A stretch of DNA of 14,375 nucleotides, from the NCBI GenBank assembly GCA_001940725.1, contig MDVR01000001.1:1-14375 (forward strand). The letters are read 5' to 3'. A model generated the notes under the pieces. It saw only the letters and a program-made list of their open reading frames with translations. It did no database searches and was not told the DNA's origin. This document shows positions 7,896-14,375 of this stretch, one piece after another; position 1 is the first letter of the stretch; every line of letters begins with the position of its first letter. The stretch is from Candidatus Heimdallarchaeota archaeon LC_2 (lineage in GTDB: Archaea > Asgardarchaeota > Heimdallarchaeia > Heimdallarchaeales > Kariarchaeaceae). The translations under genes and the position numbers were made by a program.

Positions 7896-9302
7896 TTGGA
7901 AAGTGTTCATTTACCTGTATGGTTTCCATTCCAAAAAATTTCTAACATGAAAATTGATGAACAGGAATGGAAAAAACTGATCATCGATAGAATAAACATT
8001 CTGGGTATTAATGGGGATAAAGAATTTCAAAAAGATAATTATGAAAGTCAAGAAGAATTCAGAGAACGAGGCCAAGTCGACATAAAAGGCCATTTTATTT
8101 TAAAATTGGGAGTTTATATGGATCCTCGCCTCTCAGCATGGTTTATGGAAAATGAAGGTGATCTTTTCCAATTTCGATTTACAAAGGCGAGATGGGAGGC
8201 AAAAAAACAAATTTTAGACTATCTTTTTCCGGATGAGGATCTTGAACCAACGTGGCTTGTAATAAAAAATTTAGAAGAAAAACTCAAGGAAAATATTCAA
8301 CAAAAATTTGGCCTATTCGAAGATATTAAAACACGCAAAATGGGCCGTACTGGGAGGTCTTATAATCAATTAATTGGGGGCTCGATGGGTAAATTAATTG
8401 CAATTGATTTCCGTCAGGCTGCATTTATAGTGAAACATCGGAGAGCTTTACTCTACAAAGGCTGGGTAATAGGTTCTATTGATAGATTGATGAGCACAAT
8501 AAAACACAAATATCAAGATTTGATCAACAAGGAATTGATTAAATTATCAGAAAGGAGACAAACCGAAGTTTCAGGACCTCAAAAAGTTTTGAGTGATAAT
8601 ATAAATGAACTACTTCAAAAGCTCATAAAACCTAAAAAAGAATTTAGTATGAGTGGTGTAGTTCTAAAAGGTGATTTTGACGATCATGTATCCTATTATC
8701 CTCCTTGCATTAAAGATCTTATGAAACAAGTTGAAGTTAAAGGATATATCGCTCATTGGGAGAGATTTCAACTTGGATTATTCTTGAAACACACTGGTAT
8801 GGATATCGAAACCCAATTACAATATTGGTATAGCAAAGCTGTTGATAATATTGGGATTAGTTATACAGAATTCAAGAAAAGAGCCGGATATATAATACGA
8901 CATATTTATGGTTTAGAAGGTGGTAAAATAGATTATGCCATGCCGTCTTGTAATACTATCCAAACCAAAATGTATTGCTACTTTAGACATAAAGATAGCG
9001 CAATTATAGCTGAAGAACTTACTGAATTATTGAAAGATAGAAAAGGAATCAATCCCAAACTTAAACATGAAATCACTGACTTAACAAATAGAGGTTTTAC
9101 TCAACAAGCTTGTGCTAAATATTTAATGCTTTTAGCTGGAGATACTGCTAATGAGAAAATTGATAAAATGTATCATCCAATGATTTTCCTTCGAGTATTT
9201 GCAAAATCTGCAGATATCTATAAAGAAATAGATGAAAAATTAAATCAAGATAACAGGAAAAAAGATAGCCCTTCAAATGATGTTTCAAAATCGAAGGAAT
9301 AA
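7896..9302 (+). CDS. priL: DNA primase large subunit (PriL/PRIM2 family, eukaryote-like)
   Basis: This 468-residue protein is the regulatory subunit that works with PriS to make primers. Its N-terminal helical domain contains GHFILKLGVYMDPRLSAWF and then LFQFRF (about residues 65-92), matching in order the human PRIM2 'SHFILRLAY...RWF...LFRFRF' region as I remember it. The C-terminal domain has the four Cys expected to bind the 4Fe-4S cluster: Cys271 (YPPC), Cys352 (PSC), Cys361 (MYCYFRH) and Cys406 (QQAC), plus FQLGLFLKHTGM and IIRHIYGLEG, again close to the eukaryotic form. The start is TTG 7896, just after an in-frame TGA: the 17 residues before Met18 include FPF where PRIM2 has a comparable aromatic segment, and the TATA spacing fits. 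ATG 7947 is the alternative. A charged tail (about 450-468) ends the protein. priS follows 131 bases downstream. Confidence 0.93.
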   Translation: MESVHLPVWFPFQKISNMKIDEQEWKKLIIDRINILGINGDKEFQKDNYESQEEFRERGQVDIKGHFILKLGVYMDPRLSAWFMENEGDLFQFRFTKARWEAKKQILDYLFPDEDLEPTWLVIKNLEEKLKENIQQKFGLFEDIKTRKMGRTGRSYNQLIGGSMGKLIAIDFRQAAFIVKHRRALLYKGWVIGSIDRLMSTIKHKYQDLINKELIKLSERRQTEVSGPQKVLSDNINELLQKLIKPKKEFSMSGVVLKGDFDDHVSYYPPCIKDLMKQVEVKGYIAHWERFQLGLFLKHTGMDIETQLQYWYSKAVDNIGISYTEFKKRAGYIIRHIYGLEGGKIDYAMPSCNTIQTKMYCYFRHKDSAIIAEELTELLKDRKGINPKLKHEITDLTNRGFTQQACAKYLMLLAGDTANEKIDKMYHPMIFLRVFAKSADIYKEIDEKLNQDNRKKDSPSNDVSKSKE

Positions 9303-9422
9303 TTGAAATTTACTCAATCCAAAATAACATCGATCGGTTTAAACTATGTGTTTTTAACTTCTAATTTGGGAGAACCAATAGTTATTTTTATTTTGAACGA
9401 CTTATGTAAATAGTTGAGGAAC

Positions 9423-9429
9423 GGAGGTG
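9423..9429 (+). promoter_or_regulatory. strong Shine-Dalgarno site of priS
   Basis: GGAGGTG is an essentially full match to an archaeal anti-Shine-Dalgarno sequence and lies 4 bases before TTG 9434 and 7 bases before GTG 9437. It is the clearest ribosome site in the window and shows that priS is translated from a leadered message, unlike the probably leaderless genes around it. The intergenic stretch before it also has TTTAAA (9337-9342) and TTATTTTTAT (near 9391-9400) that could be a promoter of its own. Confidence 0.65.
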
Positions 9430-9433
9430 TAAA

Positions 9434-10498
9434 TTGGTGAAGGAAGAAAATGTAACAATCGATGAAACAAAAATTGAAGAAAAAGTGAAACCAATTGAAC
9501 CCAGTTTTGATAAAGATAAGCTCGGAAAAGATGTAATGGAATATTATCGCAATTTTTTTGATGTAAATGATATTCTCCGAGTTATTTCAATAGATACATT
9601 TCCAACCCGGGAATTTGGTTTTGAAAGATTAGATACTGGATTTACTAGGAATAAATCCTTTGTTGAGCCATCTCATGTTCGAGAATATTTATCTACATTT
9701 CCAGTAGGGGGTGCATATATAGGCTCACTTTATCAAGATCGTCTATTACCAAGCGATAAGAACAATAAGGCTGTTACAATTCACAATACACCATGGGTTG
9801 GAAGAGAATTAATTTTTGATTTTGATATGGACGAATATGATTTAATTCGAACTTGTGAGTGTACAGGAAGAAAGGTATGTATTGATTGCTGGATGTTGAT
9901 GCAAAAGGCTAGCGAAATAATTGATGATACTCTACGAGAAGATTTCGGTTACAAAAAACTTGAATGGGTGTACACAGGTGGTCGGGGTTATCATTGTTGG
10001 GTCCTCGATAAAAAAGCGTTTGATCTTGATCAAGATCAAAGAGCTGCAATAATTGGCCATATGCAGCTTATTCACGATCCCAAAGGATTACAAAAAATTG
10101 ATAAATTAGGAAATAACGCTGAATTACTCAGAACTAGAATTTATGAAAAATTAGGGAGAGAATTCATCTTAAATGAGAAGGAAGATAAAACACTGAAGGA
10201 TCTAGGATTTGGGAAGAAAAAGTTAGAAACGATCAGGGAATTTCTTCAAACAACAACTTTGTATCGAGATATTGTTGATAGTGTACCAAAAGGGAAGAAT
10301 GAGGAATTTTTAGAAACGATAATTAAAAATCTATATCCAAGAATTGATCATAAAGTTACTATTGATGTTAGAAGACTTATTCGAATGCCAGGAAGTGTAC
10401 ATATTCGGACCCAAAATATATCTGAATATATCTCAGATCCAGCGAATTTCAATCCAATAACCGATGCCAAAAATATCTATCAGTTCATTAATTCGTAG
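9434..10498 (+). CDS. priS: DNA primase small (catalytic) subunit, eukaryote-like
   Basis: The 354-residue protein is the catalytic subunit of archaeal/eukaryotic primase. The metal-binding aspartates are in IFDFDMDEYD (Asp129, Asp131), and the third is Asp305 in YPRIDHKV. The zinc-binding loop is Cys141, Cys143, Cys149, Cys152, ending in CIDCWMLM. The nucleotide-binding motif YTGGRGYHCWV and the C-terminal RLIRMPGSVH are intact. The run GRELIFDFDMDEYDLIR, then the Cys loop, IIDDTLREDFGY and WVYTGGRGYHCWV follows human PRIM1 closely, as recalled from memory. The start is TTG 9434 or GTG 9437; both fit the Shine-Dalgarno site, and GTG is as good as TTG. The first 25 or so residues are charged and poorly conserved. 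It lies 131 bases after priL and 48 bases before lipB, likely one transcription unit with priL. Confidence 0.95.
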   Translation: MVKEENVTIDETKIEEKVKPIEPSFDKDKLGKDVMEYYRNFFDVNDILRVISIDTFPTREFGFERLDTGFTRNKSFVEPSHVREYLSTFPVGGAYIGSLYQDRLLPSDKNNKAVTIHNTPWVGRELIFDFDMDEYDLIRTCECTGRKVCIDCWMLMQKASEIIDDTLREDFGYKKLEWVYTGGRGYHCWVLDKKAFDLDQDQRAAIIGHMQLIHDPKGLQKIDKLGNNAELLRTRIYEKLGREFILNEKEDKTLKDLGFGKKKLETIREFLQTTTLYRDIVDSVPKGKNEEFLETIIKNLYPRIDHKVTIDVRRLIRMPGSVHIRTQNISEYISDPANFNPITDAKNIYQFINS

Positions 10499-10518
10499 AT
10501 GAACTTGAATTGAAAGGA

Positions 10519-10528
10519 ATTTATATTA
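10519..10528 (+). promoter_or_regulatory. TATA-box with BRE before lipB
   Basis: ATTTATATTA is preceded by GAAAGGA, a good purine-rich TFB recognition element, and is centred about 24 bases before the GTG at 10547. This suggests lipB has its own near-leaderless promoter besides any read-through from priS. Confidence 0.45.
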
Positions 10529-10546
10529 CTGATATTTATCTACTAT

Positions 10547-11278
10547 GTGTCAGGAGATTCTAAACCTTTACTTACTGATTCAGAAAGAGAATTAGAATCG
10601 GGTAAATCAATTATCCAAAATGGGAATAAAGAGGCTAAATTAGTAAGAAGAAGCTGGGTAGTGCAGCATTTCGATAAACTAAAATATCAAGATGCTCTAT
10701 TAGTTCAACAAAATTTGCATGATAAAGTAAAAACAAGTGATGAACATTATTTATTACTATTACAACATTATCCTGTAATAACAATGGGTAGAAGAACTGA
10801 CGCTTCACATATATTATTATCAGAATCTGAACTTGAAGAGAGGAATATTGAGCTATATAGAGTAAATCGAGGCGGATCTGCAACGTATCATGGACCTGGT
10901 CAGTTAATAGGTTACCTAATATGCAAATCTAGTAGATACGGGGGGATTCACTCTTTAGTTTCTATAATTCTTAAAACAATACATGAAGTAATTAGTAGTT
11001 TTGGGATCAAGGCAAAAATTGATGAAGAAAACCCTGGAGTTTGGACTGATACAGAACCTCCTAGGAAATTATCAGCAGTTGGTATGTCAAATAAAGATGG
11101 ATACACGATGCATGGATTTGCAATAAATGTTGATTTACCTCTAACTGGATTTTCAACAATTGTGCCGTGTGGATTAACATTGCCAGTATCAACTCTTGCA
11201 ATTGAATCAGGAAAGAGAATAAAAATATCTGAAGTTGAAGATTTAATAAAAACTAAACTCTTATTCAATTTAAAATGA
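10547..11278 (+). CDS. lipB: octanoyl-[lipoyl carrier protein] transferase LipB
   Basis: The 243-residue protein transfers octanoyl groups from acyl carrier protein to lipoyl domains, the first step of lipoate assembly. The core shows the LipB pattern: LQHYPVITMGRR, VNRGGSATYHGPGQLIGY, RKLSAVG with the catalytic Lys174, MHGFAINV, and IVPCG with the catalytic Cys208. The first 35 or so residues are a charged extension not seen in typical LipB. GTG 10547 is the first in-frame start after the TATA box; an ATG at 10545 is out of frame. LipB is common in bacteria and mitochondria but unusual in archaea, which mostly use LplA, so transfer from bacteria is possible, though nothing in base composition stands out by eye. 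It follows priS by 48 bases with its own TATA-box; the functional link to primase is probably only positional. No lipA is in the window. Confidence 0.93.
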   Translation: MSGDSKPLLTDSERELESGKSIIQNGNKEAKLVRRSWVVQHFDKLKYQDALLVQQNLHDKVKTSDEHYLLLLQHYPVITMGRRTDASHILLSESELEERNIELYRVNRGGSATYHGPGQLIGYLICKSSRYGGIHSLVSIILKTIHEVISSFGIKAKIDEENPGVWTDTEPPRKLSAVGMSNKDGYTMHGFAINVDLPLTGFSTIVPCGLTLPVSTLAIESGKRIKISEVEDLIKTKLLFNLK

Positions 11279-11294
11279 ATTTAATTAATAGGAA

Positions 11295-12806
11295 TTAATT
11301 CTGTATTTGAAAAACACTTGTATTATCAACCATAGTTTGGATATCCACTTCTAACCACGTAATTTGTCTTAACCAGAAGGAATCAAAAACAAAGTCTAAT
11401 ATAAAATCATCAGGTCTTGATTTTGACATAATACTGGCTTCATCAGTCTCTGTCCAGCGATCAGGTGCGTGGAAAATGTGGCTCAATTCATGTTGAATAA
11501 GATTATCAGCAAATGATGGTGTTAATCTGAGTTCGACCGCTGTATTCCCTGTATTTTGACTTCCCTGAACTGCGATTGCAGTGTTTTGATTTGAAAAAAC
11601 AACTCCTAGATTAGTCATAGTTCTATTTGATAGAATTAATAGTATATCTGCCCCTGCATTTGCAGTCTGAGTCCCAACTCCAAAATCCCATATTGAATTA
11701 TTTAGGAGCAATTTCTCACCAACATCAATCCCAGCAAAACTTCGCATTAACTCCAAACTTATTGTCGAAATCCTCATTTCAAATTCTACAACAGCTACTT
11801 CAACAAATGTGAGATTCATAGTTGATGAAAATCTAGAATTCACTTGATCCAGATAAAAGGATGGTTCTCTGAATTTTAACTCATCTCCTGTTAAATTTTC
11901 CCAGTTATCATTTGCTATTACAGTTAGAATTGCAATCTTTTGAGTGGGGATCGAAATTTCCAAACTTATATTCTCATTATCCGTAATATTGAAGAAAATT
12001 GTTAGATTATGCTTACCCTGATAATTACCGATCTGAAAGTATCCGAAATCATCGTTAACTGTTAGAATGTCCCCCTCGATTCCAATCTGAAGTGAACTAT
12101 TCACTAAACCAGTTAGATTATAATAAATTCGAGTATAACCTGTTGTTTCAATTTCCGCACCAATACTAGCTGATGCATTTTCTTTTGTTGATGTTACCGT
12201 TAATTTGTTTTGAGTTGTGATAATTGAAGCGTTTATTTCAATAGGTTCAAACCAATTAAGATTTGTCGCTTGTTCATAAATGGGAGCTAAATACCCAAAT
12301 AAATTGTGTTCCAAAGAGGCTGTAAAATTACTCACGATATGTACTTGGGTATAAATTAAAACATAGGATGTAAGTGTATAATTTTGATTTGTTAAAGCCA
12401 CAAATCCATTTTCCTCAAATCCCGGCCTTAATTCCAAATTTAATAAATGAGTTCCAGGATTGTACAATTCATCAATAATAATATGCTGATCCGCAGTTCT
12501 GTTCATTTCTAGATCAACAATACCAATTGAAATATAATTTAAACGAGCAATAGTTTCTTCTACATGCACTTCTAGAGAGAATGGAATGTTGTTACCTTTA
12601 TAAAAATCCTGTTGAGTAATCGAGAAATCGGCAGAGAGACTACCGTTGTATTTGATAGCTTCCTGTTCATAATTTGAAATACTATTACCTAAATCAATTG
12701 ATTGGGTATTGTTACTTATTAAAATTGTGGCAATTGAACCGCTTATAATTAGAAGAACAGAAATTCCAATTACACTTAAGTTTCTTTTTGTAATAGTGAA
12801 ACTCAT
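11295..12806 (-). CDS. membrane-anchored, metzincin-like zinc metalloprotease
   Basis: This 503-residue protein begins with a basic stretch (MSFTITKRN) and a hydrophobic helix at about 10-30, which points to a signal anchor or uncleaved signal peptide with the body outside the cell. Residues about 40-370 are beta-rich and full of Asn-X-Ser/Thr sequons (NGS, NYT, NFT, NLT, NIT), with no recognised domain. The C-terminal part carries HELSHIFHAPD at 439-449, an HExxHxxxxxD zinc motif (His439, His443, Asp449, catalytic Glu440), followed by SIMSKS with Met460 as a probable Met-turn. That pattern marks the metzincin clan, near snapalysin-like and archaeal 'HELGHLFGAPD' proteins; the usual Gly is His446 here. 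The gene ends 16 bases from lipB, convergent with it. The substrate is unknown, probably extracellular peptide or protein. Confidence 0.8.
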   Translation of the reverse strand: MSFTITKRNLSVIGISVLLIISGSIATILISNNTQSIDLGNSISNYEQEAIKYNGSLSADFSITQQDFYKGNNIPFSLEVHVEETIARLNYISIGIVDLEMNRTADQHIIIDELYNPGTHLLNLELRPGFEENGFVALTNQNYTLTSYVLIYTQVHIVSNFTASLEHNLFGYLAPIYEQATNLNWFEPIEINASIITTQNKLTVTSTKENASASIGAEIETTGYTRIYYNLTGLVNSSLQIGIEGDILTVNDDFGYFQIGNYQGKHNLTIFFNITDNENISLEISIPTQKIAILTVIANDNWENLTGDELKFREPSFYLDQVNSRFSSTMNLTFVEVAVVEFEMRISTISLELMRSFAGIDVGEKLLLNNSIWDFGVGTQTANAGADILLILSNRTMTNLGVVFSNQNTAIAVQGSQNTGNTAVELRLTPSFADNLIQHELSHIFHAPDRWTETDEASIMSKSRPDDFILDFVFDSFWLRQITWLEVDIQTMVDNTSVFQIQN

Positions 12807-12808
12807 TA

Positions 12809-12830
12809 TCTATTCCAATATTTGAATAGA
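12809..12830. repeat. 7-base inverted repeat at the metalloprotease 5' end
   Basis: TCTATTC-caatattt-GAATAGA is a perfect 7+8+7 inverted repeat ending 2 bases before the ATG at 12806 (minus strand). With a TATA element near 12855 the predicted transcript would start at about 12828, so this repeat would be nearly the entire leader. It may be a DNA operator or an RNA hairpin near the start codon; the sequence alone cannot decide. Confidence 0.4.
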
Positions 12831-12847
12831 AACCAATAAGGTTTTGC

Positions 12848-12861
12848 TACTATTAATAGTA
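12848..12861. promoter_or_regulatory. 14-base perfect palindrome over the metalloprotease TATA-box
   Basis: TACTATTAATAGTA is a perfect palindrome. Its TATTAATA core is placed like a TATA-box for the minus-strand gene (about 49 bases before the ATG). A dimeric protein bound here would block TBP, so repression is the likely outcome if it is a real site. AT-richness lowers the weight of the observation. Confidence 0.35.
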
Positions 12862-13067
12862 ATTCGGCAAACAAGAATTATAATAACTAATTGAATAACC
12901 TCGAACACAGCAATATTGGGAATATATCAAATATTTGCAGAAAATTTGAAAAAATTAAAATTGTTGTTTGAATTATCAAAAGGTAAAGTTGTATAGCTAT
13001 GTTCTTTTGGATTTTAGTAAGAAGCTATCAAGGTTTTCCTATTTTGTTACCCTTTAGGTAGGCACAA

Positions 13068-13077
13068 CTTTATTAAT
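13068..13077 (+). promoter_or_regulatory. TATA-box of the membrane zinc-ribbon gene
   Basis: CTTTATTAAT, preceded by AGGCACAA, is centred about 35 bases before ATG 13107, placing the predicted transcript start near 13100 with a leader of only a few bases. Confidence 0.4.
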
Positions 13078-13106
13078 CATTTTATTCTTAACTATTATGA
13101 GGGTTT

Positions 13107-13919
13107 ATGGCAGCATCGATCAATAAACAAAATAAAATTTCCATTTCAATCCCAATATTTCTTTCTTTGTTATTGATGGGATCAATTGTTGGTATAATTG
13201 GAAACTCAATTTTATTGGGATCTTCCTCCGAAAATGAACCAATTAGAATATTCAAAATTGTTGTTGCTGCAATTTTCACACTTGTATTATTATTGGCAGT
13301 TATTTTTTCTTCAATTGAAATTGCTGAACCAGATGGGTATAAGGCAAAAATATTCACTTCTAAGACGGATAAATGGTTACAGAGCACATACAATAATTTA
13401 GAAAGTTGGGAATTCTTACTAGTTCTTTCCAATTTTATTTTACTCCCAATTGGTCTTGCAACCTCATTAATTTCTGATGGATCACCATATTTTGTTACAA
13501 GCGCGATTACAATGGTAATTATCTATTTTTCGTATAGTCAAAGGATAGGAACAAGGAAATCAGTAAAAGCGATTCTTCCAGGTCAAGAATCCATTAGTCT
13601 AACTGACTTAAGCAAATTAATCTCCAAAGAGAGTAAAATTGTGAGAAAGGCTATTGTGCATCTAATAAGTTTCGAAAACTATCCAGCGTCATATGATTAT
13701 TCATCTGGAATAATAACTTATCTTGGCTCGTCAATTATCTCAAATAATTTAGATTCCCGAGTAATTGAACCTGAATTAACTATCACACGAAAAAAACAAG
13801 TTAAGCCAAAAGAGGTTACTCAGAAGAAGAAACCCTGTCCCTATTGTGGAGAAATTCCTATTGTGAATCACGCAGTATTTTGTAGTGATTGTGGTGCTTC
13901 ACTTGTTGCGGCAAAATAA
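13107..13919 (+). CDS. four-helix membrane protein with winged-helix-like segment and C-terminal zinc ribbon
   Basis: This 270-residue protein has four hydrophobic stretches at about 11-38, 50-70, 102-122 and 127-144, arranged as two hairpins. A cytoplasmic-looking part follows: residues about 158-210 (ISLTDLSKLISKESKIVRKA, then IVHLISFENYPASYDY and GIITYLG) look like a winged-helix or PCI-like fold, since they read as helix-helix-recognition helix followed by a beta wing. The tail has a zinc ribbon with Cys244-x-x-Cys247 (CPYCGE) and Cys259-x-x-Cys262 (CSDCGAS), linked by a Lys-rich stretch. The architecture suggests a membrane-tethered nucleic-acid or protein binding adaptor; no enzyme motif is visible. 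ATG 13107 is used; the ATG at 13096 is out of frame. The TrmB-type regulator begins 20 bases after it, so the two are probably co-transcribed. The family is not recognised by name. Confidence 0.7.
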   Translation: MAASINKQNKISISIPIFLSLLLMGSIVGIIGNSILLGSSSENEPIRIFKIVVAAIFTLVLLLAVIFSSIEIAEPDGYKAKIFTSKTDKWLQSTYNNLESWEFLLVLSNFILLPIGLATSLISDGSPYFVTSAITMVIIYFSYSQRIGTRKSVKAILPGQESISLTDLSKLISKESKIVRKAIVHLISFENYPASYDYSSGIITYLGSSIISNNLDSRVIEPELTITRKKQVKPKEVTQKKKPCPYCGEIPIVNHAVFCSDCGASLVAAK

Positions 13920-13939
13920 AAAAATATGAGATTAGCAAT

Positions 13940-14375
13940 ATGAGTAAAAAAGCATTTCCCGATTTAATTGAAAGTTTATCTTCATTTAATATAACTGGAT
14001 TTACCAAATTACAGGCTGCAGCTTATATTGCAATTTTAAAAATGGGAGAAGAAACAGGATCAGCTATTGCAGCAGAAAGTGGAATCAATCGGTCCAAAAT
14101 TTATGATATTCTTGGACAGCTTGAGGAAATGAGCGCGGTTAAGCGTGTATCAAGAGAAGGAAAACCAAAATATATTGCAGTAGACCCCGGTACAGTTCTA
14201 AGTAAAATTCTATCAGAATTCAAAACCAAGATCACAAAAAGCAAGGAATCACTGGAATCGTTGGTAAATTTAAGAGAAGATATATCTGAATCAAACATTA
14301 CACTCACCACTCTGTTCCTAAAGGATTTAGACATTAATGAATTTGAATATTTGATATCATCTCGAGAGAGATCTC
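13940..14375 (+). CDS. TrmB-family transcriptional regulator, C-terminus beyond the window
   Basis: The ATG at 13940 opens 145 codons that run off the right edge. Residues about 18-83 are a TrmB-type winged helix: NITGFTKLQAAAYIAILKMG matches the usual 'GLTxxEAxAYLALLKLG', followed by TGSAIAAESGINRSKIYDIL as the helix-turn-helix (recognition helix about 50-63) and a wing ending KPKYIAVDP. A predicted helical linker (SKILSEFKTKITKSKESLES) leads into what would be the effector domain, which is mostly outside the window. TrmB proteins in archaea are usually sugar-responsive repressors or activators, but some control other genes. The start is 20 bases after the membrane zinc-ribbon gene with no promoter between, so it is likely the second gene of that operon. 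Its target cannot be told; autoregulation of this pair is possible. Confidence 0.88.
   Translation, partial: MSKKAFPDLIESLSSFNITGFTKLQAAAYIAILKMGEETGSAIAAESGINRSKIYDILGQLEEMSAVKRVSREGKPKYIAVDPGTVLSKILSEFKTKITKSKESLESLVNLREDISESNITLTTLFLKDLDINEFEYLISSRERS

Larger units (their letters stand above)
12807..13106. other. 300-base divergent intergenic region
   Basis: There is no coding signal here. It contains the inverted repeat at 12809-12830, the palindrome at 12848-12861, a 10-base palindrome CAAATATTTG at 12928-12937, and the plus-strand TATA element at about 13068-13077. The rest is AT-rich sequence without visible structure; no tRNA, CRISPR repeat or long direct repeat is present. Confidence 0.6.

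Noticed and set aside
10635..11268. Open frames on the minus strand opposite lipB
   Set aside because: They lie entirely inside a gene with complete LipB motifs, and their translations show no recognisable pattern.
11279..11300. GAATTAATTC palindrome between lipB and the metalloprotease as a terminator
   Set aside because: Short, fully AT-rich self-palindrome without a following T run; the 16-base convergent gap offers too little evidence.
13088..13432. Minus-strand frame opposite the membrane zinc-ribbon gene
   Set aside because: Shadow of the coding strand, whose product has clear hydrophobic helices and a zinc ribbon; the antisense product has no motif.
14101..14334. Minus-strand frame opposite the TrmB-type regulator
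   Set aside because: Covered by a strong winged-helix match on the plus strand.
1..14375. Mobile elements, CRISPR arrays, tRNA genes or a defence system
   Set aside because: No transposase, integrase, long repeats, spaced identical repeats, cloverleaf-like segment or known defence protein was found by reading both strands.

Overview
The window looks like chromosomal DNA of an uncultivated archaeon, most likely an Asgard archaeon (a Heimdallarchaeia-like lineage is my best guess, not proven). The sequence is AT-rich. It carries an archaeal-type alanyl-tRNA synthetase with the N-terminal Cys-cluster, archaeal TATA-box promoters sitting about 24-35 bases before start codons (short or no leaders), a TrmB-type regulator, and a two-gene DNA primase. 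Both primase subunits read much more like eukaryotic PRIM1 and PRIM2 than like typical euryarchaeal or crenarchaeal primases. I saw no tRNA, rRNA, CRISPR array, transposase, integrase or phage gene; this is ordinary chromosomal backbone with a few lineage-specific surface proteins.

Left part (1-3410). The 5' end of a MobA-like nucleotidyltransferase gene runs off the left edge on the minus strand. Upstream of it, also on minus, is a membrane-anchored beta-rich protein with what look like repeated LEA2/DUF3712-like domains. A histidine-phosphatase gene is divergent from that and converges, with a 7-base overlap, on a gene for a tandem DinB-like protein. Middle (3411-7702, minus strand): alanyl-tRNA synthetase, preceded by adenylosuccinate lyase (purB), which starts at a GTG forced by an upstream stop codon.

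Core (7703-11278, plus strand): a divergent promoter region separates purB from the large primase subunit priL, followed by priS, then a lipoate-pathway octanoyltransferase (lipB). The two primase subunits form the heterodimer that makes replication primers: PriS holds the catalytic aspartates and PriL holds four conserved Cys positions expected to bind a 4Fe-4S cluster. priS has the clearest Shine-Dalgarno sequence in the window; priL, purB and lipB look nearly leaderless.

Right part (11279-14375). A minus-strand secreted or surface metalloprotease of metzincin-like type converges on lipB. A 300-base palindrome-rich promoter region then separates it from a plus-strand four-helix membrane protein with a winged-helix-like segment and a C-terminal zinc ribbon. 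That gene is followed 20 bases later by a TrmB-family regulator cut off by the right edge. Five genes probably start at GTG or TTG or have such a codon as a candidate start, so start choices need care.

The points most worth a second look are the eukaryote-like primase pair, the DinB duplication with a degraded metal site, the membrane zinc-ribbon/TrmB gene pair, and the palindromes at the promoters of the metalloprotease, alaS and purB/priL.
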